21,127 nt of DNA from Methanosarcinaceae archaeon (GTDB taxonomy: Archaea; Halobacteriota; Methanosarcinia; Methanosarcinales; Methanosarcinaceae): the NCBI GenBank assembly GCA_017613335.1, contig JAGAEB010000015.1, positions 1 through 21,127 on the forward strand. The letters are read 5' to 3'. Positions 7,521-14,304 of this stretch are shown piece by piece. Both the position numbers and the translations under genes were made by a program. Under the pieces are notes generated by a model that saw only the letters and a program-made list of their open reading frames with translations, ran no database searches and was not told the origin of the DNA. Position 1 is the stretch's first letter; every line of letters starts with the position of its first letter.

Positions 7521-7547
7521 TCATTTTAAAAGCCCGTTTTAAAATGA
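7521..7547 (+). promoter_or_regulatory. Perfect AT-rich inverted repeat covering the Rnp1 start codon
   Basis: Arms TCATTTTAAAA (7521-7531) and TTTTAAAATGA (7537-7547) flank the loop GCCCG. The 11-bp stem includes the Rnp1 ATG (7544-7546) and starts 6 nt after the L29 stop. No Shine-Dalgarno is visible for Rnp1. Each arm also holds the palindrome TTTTAAAA, so a DNA-binding or TATA-like role is an alternative. Confidence 0.6.
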
Positions 7548-8197
7548 AAAGTTCTGTCATTCCGCCGGAACGGCTGCCCTATCATGAACTGATCGGGCTT
7601 CCCGTCCGCGTGGGAAATTCATGCGATCCGACCCTGAAAGGTCTGTCCGGGATCATCATCGATGAATCCCGGAACACCTTCAGAATTGAGACCGAGTCAG
7701 GTCTCATGAAAACGGTTCCGAAGTCCGGGACTGAATTCATATTCACGATCCCGGAAAGGATCTCTGAAAAAGGCCGCATATCCGTAAAAATCCAGGGAAA
7801 TATAATGCTCTCACAACCCCAAAATCGGATAAAGAACTTAAAGAAATCAAGACTTCGAGGTCATAAAATGGCAAGAGATATCGGATTAGATATTCCGGAA
7901 CCGCACGAAACGTGCGATGACATCAACTGTCCGTTCCACGGCAAGCTCGCCGTCAGAGGACAGGTTCTCGTCGGAAAAGTTGTCAGCTCCAAAATGGACA
8001 AATCCGTCGTTATTGAAAGATATTCTGAAAGAATCGTTTCCAAATTCCAGAGATATGAGAAACGCCACTCAACGATGCACGCCCACAACCCGCCGTGCAT
8101 CAACGCACAGCCCGGCGACATCGTCACGATCGCCGAGTGCCGCCCGCTGAGCAAGACGAAATCCTTCGTCGTCGTCAAAGCGGAAAAGGCTGAGTGA
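7544..8197 (+). CDS. rnp1: RNase P protein component 1 (Rnp1/Rpp29), open in frame into S17
   Basis: Residues 1 to about 98 match archaeal Rnp1 (Pop4/Rpp29), a subunit of RNase P that trims tRNA 5' ends: LPYHELIGLPVRV, LKGLSGIIIDESRNTFRIET and a basic end QPQNRIKNLKK form its Sm-like barrel and tail. No stop codon follows. The frame continues through SRLRGHK into the S17 Met (residue 109) and ends at the S17 stop, so the ORF is 217 aa. Either a natural fusion exists, a stop was lost, or a one-base error hides a stop: the +1 frame has TAA in AACTTAA and the other frame TAA at 7863-7865. Codon use is plainer (CGG, ATA) than in the ribosomal genes around it. Position between L29 and S17 is standard. 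Confidence 0.8.
   Translation: MKSSVIPPERLPYHELIGLPVRVGNSCDPTLKGLSGIIIDESRNTFRIETESGLMKTVPKSGTEFIFTIPERISEKGRISVKIQGNIMLSQPQNRIKNLKKSRLRGHKMARDIGLDIPEPHETCDDINCPFHGKLAVRGQVLVGKVVSSKMDKSVVIERYSERIVSKFQRYEKRHSTMHAHNPPCINAQPGDIVTIAECRPLSKTKSFVVVKAEKAE
7868..8197 (+). CDS. rps17: 30S ribosomal protein S17 (uS17)
   Basis: A 109-aa primary 16S rRNA-binding protein. MARDIGLDIPEPHETC followed by DINCPFHG is the archaeal N-terminal form, and the OB-fold core LAVRGQVLVGKVVSSKMDKSV and the AQPGDIVTIAECRPLSKTKSF end are clear. It has its own start: GAGGT (7857-7861) lies 6 nt before the ATG, so separate translation is likely even though the Rnp1 frame runs into it without a stop. L14 follows after a GGAGG site. 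Confidence 0.95.
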   Translation: MARDIGLDIPEPHETCDDINCPFHGKLAVRGQVLVGKVVSSKMDKSVVIERYSERIVSKFQRYEKRHSTMHAHNPPCINAQPGDIVTIAECRPLSKTKSFVVVKAEKAE

Positions 8198-8211
8198 AGG
8201 AGGCATCAGAA

Positions 8212-8610
8212 ATGAAAGCAATCAGATCCCAGATCCCCCGCGCACTCAACACCGGCGCACTTGTCGACTGCGTTGACAATACCGGCGCAAAAGTCGTTCA
8301 GATCATCGCTGTCAAAGGTTACCGCGGCGTTCAGAACAGATACCCGAAAGCAGGTATCGGCGACGTCTGTGTCGTTTCCGTCAAGAAAGGCACGCCGGAA
8401 ATGAGAAAGCAGGTCATGACCGCCGTCATCGTCCGCCAGAAAAAAGAGATCCGCAGACCGGACGGTCTCCGCGTCTCCTTCGAGGACAACGCCATGGTCA
8501 TCATCGATGATTCCGGTGTTCCGAAAGGAACCGACATCAAAGGCCCTGTCGCCAAAGAAGTCGCTGAACGTTTCCCGAAAGTCGGTACGACCGCATCCAT
8601 CGTTATCTGA
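8212..8610 (+). CDS. rpl14: 50S ribosomal protein L14 (uL14)
   Basis: A 132-aa beta-barrel protein at the subunit interface, forming bridges with 16S rRNA. The segments GALVDCVDNTGAKVVQIIAVKGY, VVSVKKGTPEMRKQV and the late FEDNAMVIIDDSG are typical, and the archaeal length is normal. I chose the ATG at 8212, 8 nt after AAGGAGG; an in-frame GTG at 8194 overlaps the S17 stop and gives a non-family extension. Confidence 0.97.
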   Translation: MKAIRSQIPRALNTGALVDCVDNTGAKVVQIIAVKGYRGVQNRYPKAGIGDVCVVSVKKGTPEMRKQVMTAVIVRQKKEIRRPDGLRVSFEDNAMVIIDDSGVPKGTDIKGPVAKEVAERFPKVGTTASIVI

Positions 8611-8620
8611 GGTGAATAAT

Positions 8621-8980
8621 ATGGTTACATCCAAGCAGCCGAGAAAGCAGAGAAAAGCAAGATACAATGCTCCGCTCCACATCAGACAGAAATTCATGGG
8701 TGCCCGTCTCAGCGATGAGCTTTCCAAAAAATACAACACAAGAAGCGCACACGTCATCGTCGGCGACACTGTCACCGTCATGAGAGGCGACTTCAGAAAT
8801 GTCTCCGGCAAGGTCGAATCCGTCGACCTGCAGCGCGGCGTCATCGTCGTCACCGGCGTCATTTCCACCAAAGTTGACGGATCCGAGGTCCCGAGACCGA
8901 TCTATCCGTCCAATGTCCTGATCACGGGTCTTAACCTTAAAGACAAGACCAGAGAAGCAAGAATCAAAGGCAAGGAGTGA
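8621..8980 (+). CDS. rpl24: 50S ribosomal protein L24 (uL24)
   Basis: A 119-aa early-assembly protein near the tunnel exit. The basic N-terminus (SKQPRKQRKARYNAPLHIRQK) is the archaeal/eukaryotic L26 type, followed by a KOW motif around residues 45-75 (VIVGDTVTVMRGDFRNVSGK). A GAGGTGA ribosome site overlaps the L14 stop. S4e follows after 5 nt, the normal archaeal order. Confidence 0.97.
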   Translation: MVTSKQPRKQRKARYNAPLHIRQKFMGARLSDELSKKYNTRSAHVIVGDTVTVMRGDFRNVSGKVESVDLQRGVIVVTGVISTKVDGSEVPRPIYPSNVLITGLNLKDKTREARIKGKE

Positions 8981-8985
8981 GTTGA

Positions 8986-9687
8986 ATGCACCAGAAAAGA
9001 ATGTCCATGCCGACCAGCTGGAAAGTCCCTAAAAAGACGAACAAATGGATCACCGCAACGAGCCCCGGCCCGCACAGCAAAGATGCCAGTCTGCCTCTCG
9101 TCGTCGTTGTCCGTGACCTTCTGAAAGTCGTCGATACGGCCAAAGAAGCGAAAAAAGTCCTTATGGAAGGAAAAGTCCTGATCGACGGTGTCAAGAGAAA
9201 AGACCTCAAATTCCCGGTCGGTCTCTTCGATATCATCGCTCTTCCTGACGAAGGCAAATACTATCGTGTCCTTCAGGATACCAAAGGCAGACTCTTCCTC
9301 AACGAAACCGACGAGGAAAGAGCCAAATGGAAACTCTGCCGCATTGCGAACAAGACAATGATCAAAGGCGGCATCATCCAGCTGAACCTCAGCGACGGTA
9401 CCAACATCCTCGCACCTGAAGGCGAATTCAAAGTCAAGGATACGATCAAGATCTCCGTTCCGGAGAAGAAGATCCTCCAGAGACTTGAATACAAGATCGG
9501 AAACCTGGCAATGATCACCGGCGGCCGCCACATCGGCGATGTCGGTAAGATCGCAGACATCATGACCATCAAAAGTTCCAAGAACAACATGGCCAGGATC
9601 GCCGGCGAATCCGAATATGAAACCATCGAGAACTATGTTTTTGTAATCGGTGAGGACAAACCTGAAATCAGATTAAGCGGAGAATGA
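8986..9687 (+). CDS. rps4e: 30S ribosomal protein S4e (eS4)
   Basis: A 233-aa archaeal/eukaryotic small-subunit protein without a bacterial orthologue. It has an S4-type RNA-binding region near residues 37-90 (LPLVVVVRDLLKVVDTAKEAK), the central S4e domain and a C-terminal KOW element (KIGNLAMITGGRHIGDVGKI, about 170-190). The N-terminus is short (MHQKRMSMPTSW) compared with the usual HLKRL.AP form, but the frame upstream is closed by context and AAGGAG precedes the ATG. The stop overlaps a possible first ATG of L5. Confidence 0.97.
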   Translation: MHQKRMSMPTSWKVPKKTNKWITATSPGPHSKDASLPLVVVVRDLLKVVDTAKEAKKVLMEGKVLIDGVKRKDLKFPVGLFDIIALPDEGKYYRVLQDTKGRLFLNETDEERAKWKLCRIANKTMIKGGIIQLNLSDGTNILAPEGEFKVKDTIKISVPEKKILQRLEYKIGNLAMITGGRHIGDVGKIADIMTIKSSKNNMARIAGESEYETIENYVFVIGEDKPEIRLSGE

Positions 9688-9692
9688 GTTCA

Positions 9693-10202
9693 ATGAGCAA
9701 CCCAATGAGATCTCCTGTTGTTGAAAAGGTCGTTGTCCACATGGGTGTCGGCGAAAGCGGCCAGCACCTTGTTGATGCAGAAAACATCCTTTCGGAAATT
9801 ACCGGCCAGACCGTCATCAGAGCTTTCGCAAAGATGACCGTTCCGGCATTCGGTATCAGAAAGAGAGAACCGATCGGCTGTAAAGTCACCCTTCGCGGTG
9901 AAAACGCAGATGCTTTCCTCAAAACATCTCTGCCGATCATTGAAAATACTCTCAGAAGCTCACAGTTTGATGCCACAGGAAACGTCTCCTTCGGTATTGA
10001 AGAGCACACCGATTTTCCGGGTATGAAGTATGACCCCAACATCGGCGTTTTCGGTATGGATGTCGTTGTCGTCCTGAAACGCCCGGGAGCAAGGATCGCC
10101 AACAGGCGCATTGCTCCGAGAAAGGTCCCCTGCTCACACAAGATGACTAAGGAAGATGCGATCGCGTTCTTCAAAGACACCTACAATGTGGAGGTCGTTT
10201 AA
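9693..10202 (+). CDS. rpl5: 50S ribosomal protein L5 (uL5)
   Basis: A 169-aa central-protuberance protein that binds 5S rRNA and contacts P-site tRNA. NPMRSPVVEKVVVHMGVGESGQ is the archaeal start, followed by ITGQTVIRAFAKMTVPAFGIRKREPIGCKV and a late DVVVVLKRPG. Two ATG codons are possible: 9684 overlaps the S4e stop but is only 1 nt from GGAG, while 9693 has a 10-nt gap and matches homologues, so I use 9693. Confidence 0.96.
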   Translation: MSNPMRSPVVEKVVVHMGVGESGQHLVDAENILSEITGQTVIRAFAKMTVPAFGIRKREPIGCKVTLRGENADAFLKTSLPIIENTLRSSQFDATGNVSFGIEEHTDFPGMKYDPNIGVFGMDVVVVLKRPGARIANRRIAPRKVPCSHKMTKEDAIAFFKDTYNVEVV

Positions 10203-10203
10203 T

Positions 10204-10356
10204 ATGGTACAGACTACTAAAAGATTCGGAAGAGGCGCAAATGAATGCAAGCGCTGCGGCAGAAAACAGTCTCTCGTCCGCAAGTACGGCATTTACCTCT
10301 GCAGACACTGCTTCCGTGAATGCGCCCCGAAGATGGGCTTTAACAAATACAGCTAA
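10204..10356 (+). CDS. rps14: 30S ribosomal protein S14, zinc type (uS14)
   Basis: A 50-aa protein of the small-subunit head. It is the zinc-binding short form: Cys15 and Cys18 (CKRCG) pair with Cys33 and Cys36 (CRHC), and the GYNKY-like end reads MGFNKYS. An extra Cys40 lies nearby. GGAGGT in the last L5 codons gives normal spacing to the ATG at 10204; longer upstream frames are L5 shadows. The L5 stop is one base before the start. Confidence 0.97.
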   Translation: MVQTTKRFGRGANECKRCGRKQSLVRKYGIYLCRHCFRECAPKMGFNKYS

Positions 10357-10368
10357 GGTGTGAGAAAT

Positions 10369-10761
10369 ATGGTTTTACTTGATCCTCTCGCAGATGCATT
10401 ATCCGTCATCAAGAATGCCGAAAACGTCGGTAAGACTTCCTGTGTCATCCGCCCGGCATCCAAGATCATCGGAAATGTCCTTAACGTCATGAAAGAGAAC
10501 GGTTACATCGCCTCTTTCGAATTTGTCGAAGACGGAAAAGCCGGCGTCTATGAAGTCAGCCTTTCCGGTTCCATCAACAAGTGCGGCGCCGTCAAACCGC
10601 GCTACTCTGTCGGTGTCAATGAATACGAAAAGTGGGAAAAGAGATTCCTGCCCGCAAAGAACTTCGGTGTTCTTATCATCACCACTTCCCAGGGCGTCCT
10701 TTCCCACACTGAAGCCATCGAAAAGAACGTCGGCGGCCAGATCATTGCTTATGTGTACTGA
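10369..10761 (+). CDS. rps8: 30S ribosomal protein S8 (uS8)
   Basis: A 130-aa primary 16S rRNA-binding protein (central domain, helix 21). MVLLDPLADALSVIKNAE at the start and ITTSQGVLSHTEA near the end, the conserved RNA-binding loop, are diagnostic of archaeal S8 (S15a type). AAGGTG precedes the ATG; the GTG three codons upstream is part of that site. In bacteria S8 represses the spc operon by binding mRNA; no equivalent site was recognised here. Confidence 0.97.
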   Translation: MVLLDPLADALSVIKNAENVGKTSCVIRPASKIIGNVLNVMKENGYIASFEFVEDGKAGVYEVSLSGSINKCGAVKPRYSVGVNEYEKWEKRFLPAKNFGVLIITTSQGVLSHTEAIEKNVGGQIIAYVY

Positions 10762-10770
10762 GGTGTTGTC

Positions 10771-11301
10771 ATGGCAGAAACCAAAAAAACCATTACCATT
10801 ACCCCGGGTGTCACAGTCAGCTTTGAGAACCACATGATGACTGTCAAAGGTCCGAAAGGCCGGAATGTCAGGGAATTCTTCTTCCCGGGCGTTGACGTGA
10901 CCGTCAATGCCGGCGAAGTCGTCATCGAAACAGCTTCTCTCAAAAAGCAGCACAAAGCGATGGTCGGCACCTATGCTTCCCACGTTGAGAACATGATCAA
11001 CGGCGTCACGGAAGGTTTCGAGTACAAAATGTCTATCGTGTACTCTCACTTCCCGATGCAGACCAAAGTCGAGGGAAAGAACTTCATCATCAGCAACTTC
11101 CTCGGAGAAAAGAAGCCGAGAGTTGCCAAGATCGTCGGTGAGACGACCGTCAAGATTTCCGGCAACACCGTTACTGTTTCCGGTATCTGCAAAGAAGATG
11201 TCGGACAGACGACTGCCAACATCGAGCAGAGATGCAAGATCAAAAGATTCGATCCGCGTGTGTTCCAGGACGGTATCTACGTGGTGGAGAAAAAAGGGTG
11301 A
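10771..11301 (+). CDS. rpl6: 50S ribosomal protein L6 (uL6)
   Basis: A 176-aa protein of two tandem L6 folds near the factor-binding site and sarcin-ricin loop. The N-terminal half shows VTVSFENHMMTVKGPKG, the second half VSGICKEDVGQTTANIEQ followed by RVFQDGIYVVEKKG, the archaeal/eukaryotic L9 pattern. The length is normal. GAGGTG overlaps the S8 stop and leads to the ATG at 10771. Confidence 0.97.
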   Translation: MAETKKTITITPGVTVSFENHMMTVKGPKGRNVREFFFPGVDVTVNAGEVVIETASLKKQHKAMVGTYASHVENMINGVTEGFEYKMSIVYSHFPMQTKVEGKNFIISNFLGEKKPRVAKIVGETTVKISGNTVTVSGICKEDVGQTTANIEQRCKIKRFDPRVFQDGIYVVEKKG

Positions 11302-11306
11302 TCTAA

Positions 11307-11759
11307 ATGACAGATGAAATCCAAACCCCGACCAATCTGCTTGACGCTGACCCGGAGATCAGACGCCTGTTCAACGTCAGAAAAGTCCAGAAAAGCAAAA
11401 AACCGGCTTTCAACAGATACTGCCACCACAAATTCAAGAGACTGAACAAGAGCTGGAGACACCCGAGAGGTCTGCAGAGCAAACAGCGCGCAGGTTTCTA
11501 CGGCAAAGGCGCTCTCGCCTCCGTCGGTTACGGAAGCCCGGCAGCCGTCAGAGGTCTTCACCCGTCCGGCTATGCCGAAGTCCCGGTCTGCACGCCCGAT
11601 GACCTGTCTCTGGTCGACCCGGAATACGAAGCTGTCCGCATTGCAGCGACCGTCGGCGGCAAAAAGAGAGCCGAGATTGAAGCAAAGGCTGCAGAACTCA
11701 ACATCAAAGTTCTCAACCCGACTGCAAAGAAGGCTGTTTCCGAAGAGAAGAAGGAGTGA
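11307..11759 (+). CDS. rpl32e: 50S ribosomal protein L32e (eL32)
   Basis: A 150-aa archaeal/eukaryotic large-subunit protein. The hallmark core is FNRYCHHKFKRLNKSWRHPRG followed by GYGSPAAVRGLHPSGY. The first 25 residues are acidic (DEIQTPTNLLDADPE) and the last 15 are Lys/Glu-rich, as is common in methanogen versions. AGGGTGATCT covers the L6 stop and the ribosome site. L19e follows at once, matching archaeal order. Confidence 0.97.
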   Translation: MTDEIQTPTNLLDADPEIRRLFNVRKVQKSKKPAFNRYCHHKFKRLNKSWRHPRGLQSKQRAGFYGKGALASVGYGSPAAVRGLHPSGYAEVPVCTPDDLSLVDPEYEAVRIAATVGGKKRAEIEAKAAELNIKVLNPTAKKAVSEEKKE

Positions 11760-11764
11760 GTTTC

Positions 11765-12211
11765 ATGGCAAATCTTTCAAACCAGAGAAAACTGGCTTCC
11801 AAAATTCTCGACTGCGGTCTTGACAGAGTCTGGATGGACCCGGCTGAAGAAGAAAAGATCGCCGCAGCGATCACCCGCGAAGATATCCGCGGTCTGATCT
11901 CCGAAGGCGTCATCAAAGCCAGGAAGATCAAAGGTGTCAGCAGAGGACGCGCAAGACTCATGGATGCCAAGAGAAAGTACGGCCACCGCAAAGGCCCGGG
12001 TTCCCGCAAAGGTAAGAAGGGCGCAAGAACGCCCAGCAAAGAGCTGTGGATGAAAAAGATCCGCGCGCTCAGAAAGACCCTCAAGGCAGCCAGAGCAGAC
12101 GGTACCCTCGACAAGACCGAATACTGCCGCTTCTACAGAAAAGCAAAAGGCGGCGAATTCAGAAACGTTGCACACCTTGAAGCACACATCAACGCTGCCA
12201 AAAAGAACTGA
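11765..12211 (+). CDS. rpl19e: 50S ribosomal protein L19e (eL19)
   Basis: A 148-aa archaeal/eukaryotic helical protein that spans rRNA domains and forms an intersubunit bridge. NLSNQRKLASKILDCG and the basic stretch YGHRKGPGSRKGKKGART are diagnostic, and the end RFYRKAKGGEFRN fits. AAGGAGTGA precedes the ATG at 11765. It is the last gene of the first unit: instead of running straight into L18, the cluster is interrupted by 943 nt of non-coding DNA. Confidence 0.97.
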   Translation: MANLSNQRKLASKILDCGLDRVWMDPAEEEKIAAAITREDIRGLISEGVIKARKIKGVSRGRARLMDAKRKYGHRKGPGSRKGKKGARTPSKELWMKKIRALRKTLKAARADGTLDKTEYCRFYRKAKGGEFRNVAHLEAHINAAKKN

Positions 12212-12224
12212 AAGACGGTTTTCG

Positions 12225-12265
12225 GAATTCAGGGATCTCCGGGATCTTCCCGGAACCCTGAATTC
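12225..12265 (+). terminator. Two-tier hairpin after L19e
   Basis: Outer arms GAATTCAGGG (12225-12234) and CCCTGAATTC (12256-12265) enclose inner arms CCGGGA (12239-12244) and TCCCGG (12248-12253) with loop TCT. It begins 13 nt after the L19e stop. There is no T-tract, so it may be a 3' stabiliser rather than a terminator. Confidence 0.5.
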
Positions 12266-12298
12266 ATTCATGCTTTCAGTCTTTGCAGACAGATGTCA

Positions 12299-12320
12299 TG
12301 ATCAGACGCTGGTCTGATCA
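12299..12320 (+). terminator. Second perfect hairpin downstream of L19e
   Basis: Arms TGATCAGAC (12299-12307) and GTCTGATCA (12312-12320) with a GCTG loop. A role in ending or protecting the S10/spc transcript is inferred from position only; no T-tract follows. Confidence 0.35.
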
Positions 12321-12547
12321 AATTAACGATGATGCAGAACAGGCCGTCCCGATTCCTTGCCGGACGGGCGATGATTCTGTATGTGCGGAAACAGCCGGAG
12401 ATCTTCTCTGACGGCAGGCCGCTCTTCCGGACAGATCCCCCGGAAAGAGACTTTCCCGCCCGTCAGCCGGATCTCCCGGCTTTCCGTCCGCCATCCGTCA
12501 TCTCTGATCCTGAACCGTGACCCGATCCCGGTTCACTGTTGACTGCA

Positions 12548-12818
12548 CTGTCGTCACACGGCACAGGTGCACACTGCACTGTTGTCATACAGCACAGTTG
12601 TCAGACTGTACTGTCGTCACACTGCCCTGTTGTCATACGGCACAGTTGTCAGACTGTACTGTCGTCACACTGCCCTGTTGTCACACTGCCCTGTTGTCAC
12701 ACGGCACTGTCGTCACACTGCCCTGTTGTCACACGGCACTGTCGTCACACTGCACAGTTGTCACACTGCACAGTTGTCACACGGCACTGTCGTCACACGG
12801 CACTGTCGTCACACTGTA
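12548..12818. repeat. 16-bp tandem repeat, 17 copies
   Basis: Consensus CTGTYGTCACACNGCM, seventeen units in phase (unit 2 is 15 bp). Units 3-5 (12579-12626) and 6-8 (12627-12674) differ at one of 48 positions, a sign of recent duplication of a 48-bp block. Main variation is CTGT/CAGT at the start, TCACAC/TCATAC/TCAGAC in the middle and GGCA/TGCC/TGTA at the end. No unique spacers, so it is not CRISPR. Confidence 0.95.
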
Positions 12819-12926
12819 CACTCCCGTCGACATCATCGCACGGCTGTCACGCCGGATCAGATGTTTTACAGCTTTCCCGGATTTCGGGTCTTTTCAGGCC
12901 GGTTTCGGGATTCAGCGACCTATTAA

Positions 12927-12934
12927 TTTATATA
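12927..12934 (+). promoter_or_regulatory. TATA box for the L18-S5-L30-L15 unit
   Basis: TTTATATA is a consensus archaeal TATA box, inside the dyad CCTAT ... ATAGG (12919-12936). Transcription starting about 25 nt downstream would leave a leader of about 195 nt before L18. Confidence 0.55.
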
Positions 12935-13101
12935 GGTGTTCTGCATTACTACCCGCGATTCGATCGGTTCCTTATTTCACACGATCCTCTCTGATCATCT
13001 GCTTCCCGCGTCCTGTCCGGCAGGCATGCGGCGCTGAAGATGGATCCCTGCGGTTTTTCAGGAAATAAGGCAATGAATCCGATCAGAAAATCATTACTCT
13101 C

Positions 13102-13128
13102 ATCCGGTCCCGGCTTTTCCGGGCGGAT
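13102..13128 (+). promoter_or_regulatory. Hairpin in the L18 leader
   Basis: Arms ATCCG and CGGAT-like (13102-13106, 13124-13128) enclose CCCGG (13109-13113) and CCGGG (13119-13123) around CTTTT. It ends 14 nt before the GAGGAG ribosome site of L18, a place where translational control is possible. The role is inferred. Confidence 0.35.
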
Positions 13129-13154
13129 CATCATTACAAGTTGAGGAGCTAGTT

Positions 13155-13673
13155 ATGGCAACAGGACCAAGATACCAGGTTCCCATGAGAAGAAGAAAAG
13201 AAGGACGGACCAATTATCACACCCGTCTCTCTCTCCTGATCTCCAAGAGGGACCGTGTCGTTGTGCGCAAGAGCACAAGAAATACACAGATTCAGCTTAT
13301 AGCCCCGACTCCGGTTGGCGATGTGACTTACTCATCCGCAATTTCAACTGAGCTTGGAAAATTCGGCTACACCGGCCCGACCGGTAACACGACCGCAGCA
13401 TACCTGACCGGTCTCCTTTTCGGTCTGCGTACCCTCAAAGCAGGTTACGACTCCGGCATTCTGGACATCGGCCTTCACGCATCCACGCCGGGTTCCCGTG
13501 TGTATGCTGCCCTGAAAGGCATGATCGACGCAGGAATGGACATTCCGCACGACCCGTCCATCTTCCCGTCTGACGACCGCATCAGCGGACAGGTTGCCGC
13601 TGACTACAACGGCTCAGACCTGCCGGCACAGTTTGAAGCAGCAAAAGAAAATATCCGCGCTGAATACGAGTGA
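13155..13673 (+). CDS. rpl18: 50S ribosomal protein L18 (uL18)
   Basis: A 172-aa 5S rRNA-binding protein of the central protuberance. MATGPRYQVPMRRRKEGRTNYHTRL is the archaeal/eukaryotic L5-type start, and RNTQIQLIAPTPVGDVTYSSA and TGNTTAAYLTGLLFGLRTL follow as expected. The length is normal for archaea. GAGGAG (13143-13148) gives the ATG at 13155. It opens a second transcription unit with its own promoter, unlike the usual continuous cluster. Confidence 0.97.
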   Translation: MATGPRYQVPMRRRKEGRTNYHTRLSLLISKRDRVVVRKSTRNTQIQLIAPTPVGDVTYSSAISTELGKFGYTGPTGNTTAAYLTGLLFGLRTLKAGYDSGILDIGLHASTPGSRVYAALKGMIDAGMDIPHDPSIFPSDDRISGQVAADYNGSDLPAQFEAAKENIRAEYE

Positions 13674-13678
13674 TAATT

Positions 13679-14302
13679 ATGGCATACATGGAAGAAGAAT
13701 GGATCCCGAAGACCAGACTCGGTAATCTGGTCAAAGAAGGACAGGTCACCACGATGGAAGAAGCTGTCAGGTCCAGACTCCCGATCAGAGAACCCCAGAT
13801 CATCGATCTGCTTCTCCCGGATCTGACCGATGAAGTTCTCGACATCAACATGGTTCAGAGAATGACCGACTCCGGCAGACGTGTCAAATTCAGAGCGACC
13901 GTCATCGTCGGTAACGGAAACGGTTACATCGGCATCGGCCAGGGCAAAGACGTCCAGGTCGGAAACGCCATCAAAAAAGCGATCGCAGCCGCAAAGCTCA
14001 ACGTCAAACACATCAGAAGAGGATGCGGTTCCTGGAAATGCGCCTGCGGAAAGGCCCACACCGTTCCGTATGAAGTTTCCGGCAAGGTCGGCAGCGTTAC
14101 TGTCACCCTGATCCCGGCGCCCAAAGGCCTCGGTATCGCCGCAGCCAACACCGCCAGAAAAGTTCTGGAAAAGGCCGGCATCCAGGATGTCTGGACCCAG
14201 ACGTCCGGTACGACCAAAACAACGCTTAACTTCGCAAAGGCAACACTCCTTGCGCTTGACAACATCAACACAATGAGAAAGCCGAAAACCGGAGGCAACT
14301 GA
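13679..14302 (+). CDS. rps5: 30S ribosomal protein S5 (uS5)
   Basis: A 207-aa small-subunit protein important for decoding accuracy and mRNA entry. EEEWIPKTRLGNLVKEG, LDINMVQRMTDSGRRVKFRATVIVGNGNGYIGIG and the archaeal RRGCGSWKCACGKAHTVPYEV segment identify it. I use the ATG at 13679 (MAYMEEEW), preceded by the GAGTGAT around the L18 stop; a GTG at 13670 and an ATG at 13688 are alternatives. L30 follows after GGAGG. Confidence 0.97.
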   Translation: MAYMEEEWIPKTRLGNLVKEGQVTTMEEAVRSRLPIREPQIIDLLLPDLTDEVLDINMVQRMTDSGRRVKFRATVIVGNGNGYIGIGQGKDVQVGNAIKKAIAAAKLNVKHIRRGCGSWKCACGKAHTVPYEVSGKVGSVTVTLIPAPKGLGIAAANTARKVLEKAGIQDVWTQTSGTTKTTLNFAKATLLALDNINTMRKPKTGGN

Positions 14303-14304
14303 GC

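Larger units (their letters stand above)
12212..13154. other. 943-bp non-coding interruption between L19e and L18
   Basis: No gene is supported; the open frames here are made by a stop-free 16-bp repeat. Contents: two hairpins (12225-12265, 12299-12320), an ordinary stretch with weak dyads such as CCGTCC/GGACGG near 12344-12367, the 17-copy array (12548-12818), a TATA box (12927-12934) and a structured L18 leader of roughly 200 nt. Confidence 0.85.

Noticed and set aside
12548..12818. CRISPR array
   Set aside because: Units are directly adjacent with no unique spacers, and no cas gene is in the window. The same holds for the other arrays.
12517..13068. Three overlapping plus-strand open frames rich in His, Cys, Thr and Val
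   Set aside because: All come from the stop-free 16-bp array read in three frames; no ribosome site and no family.
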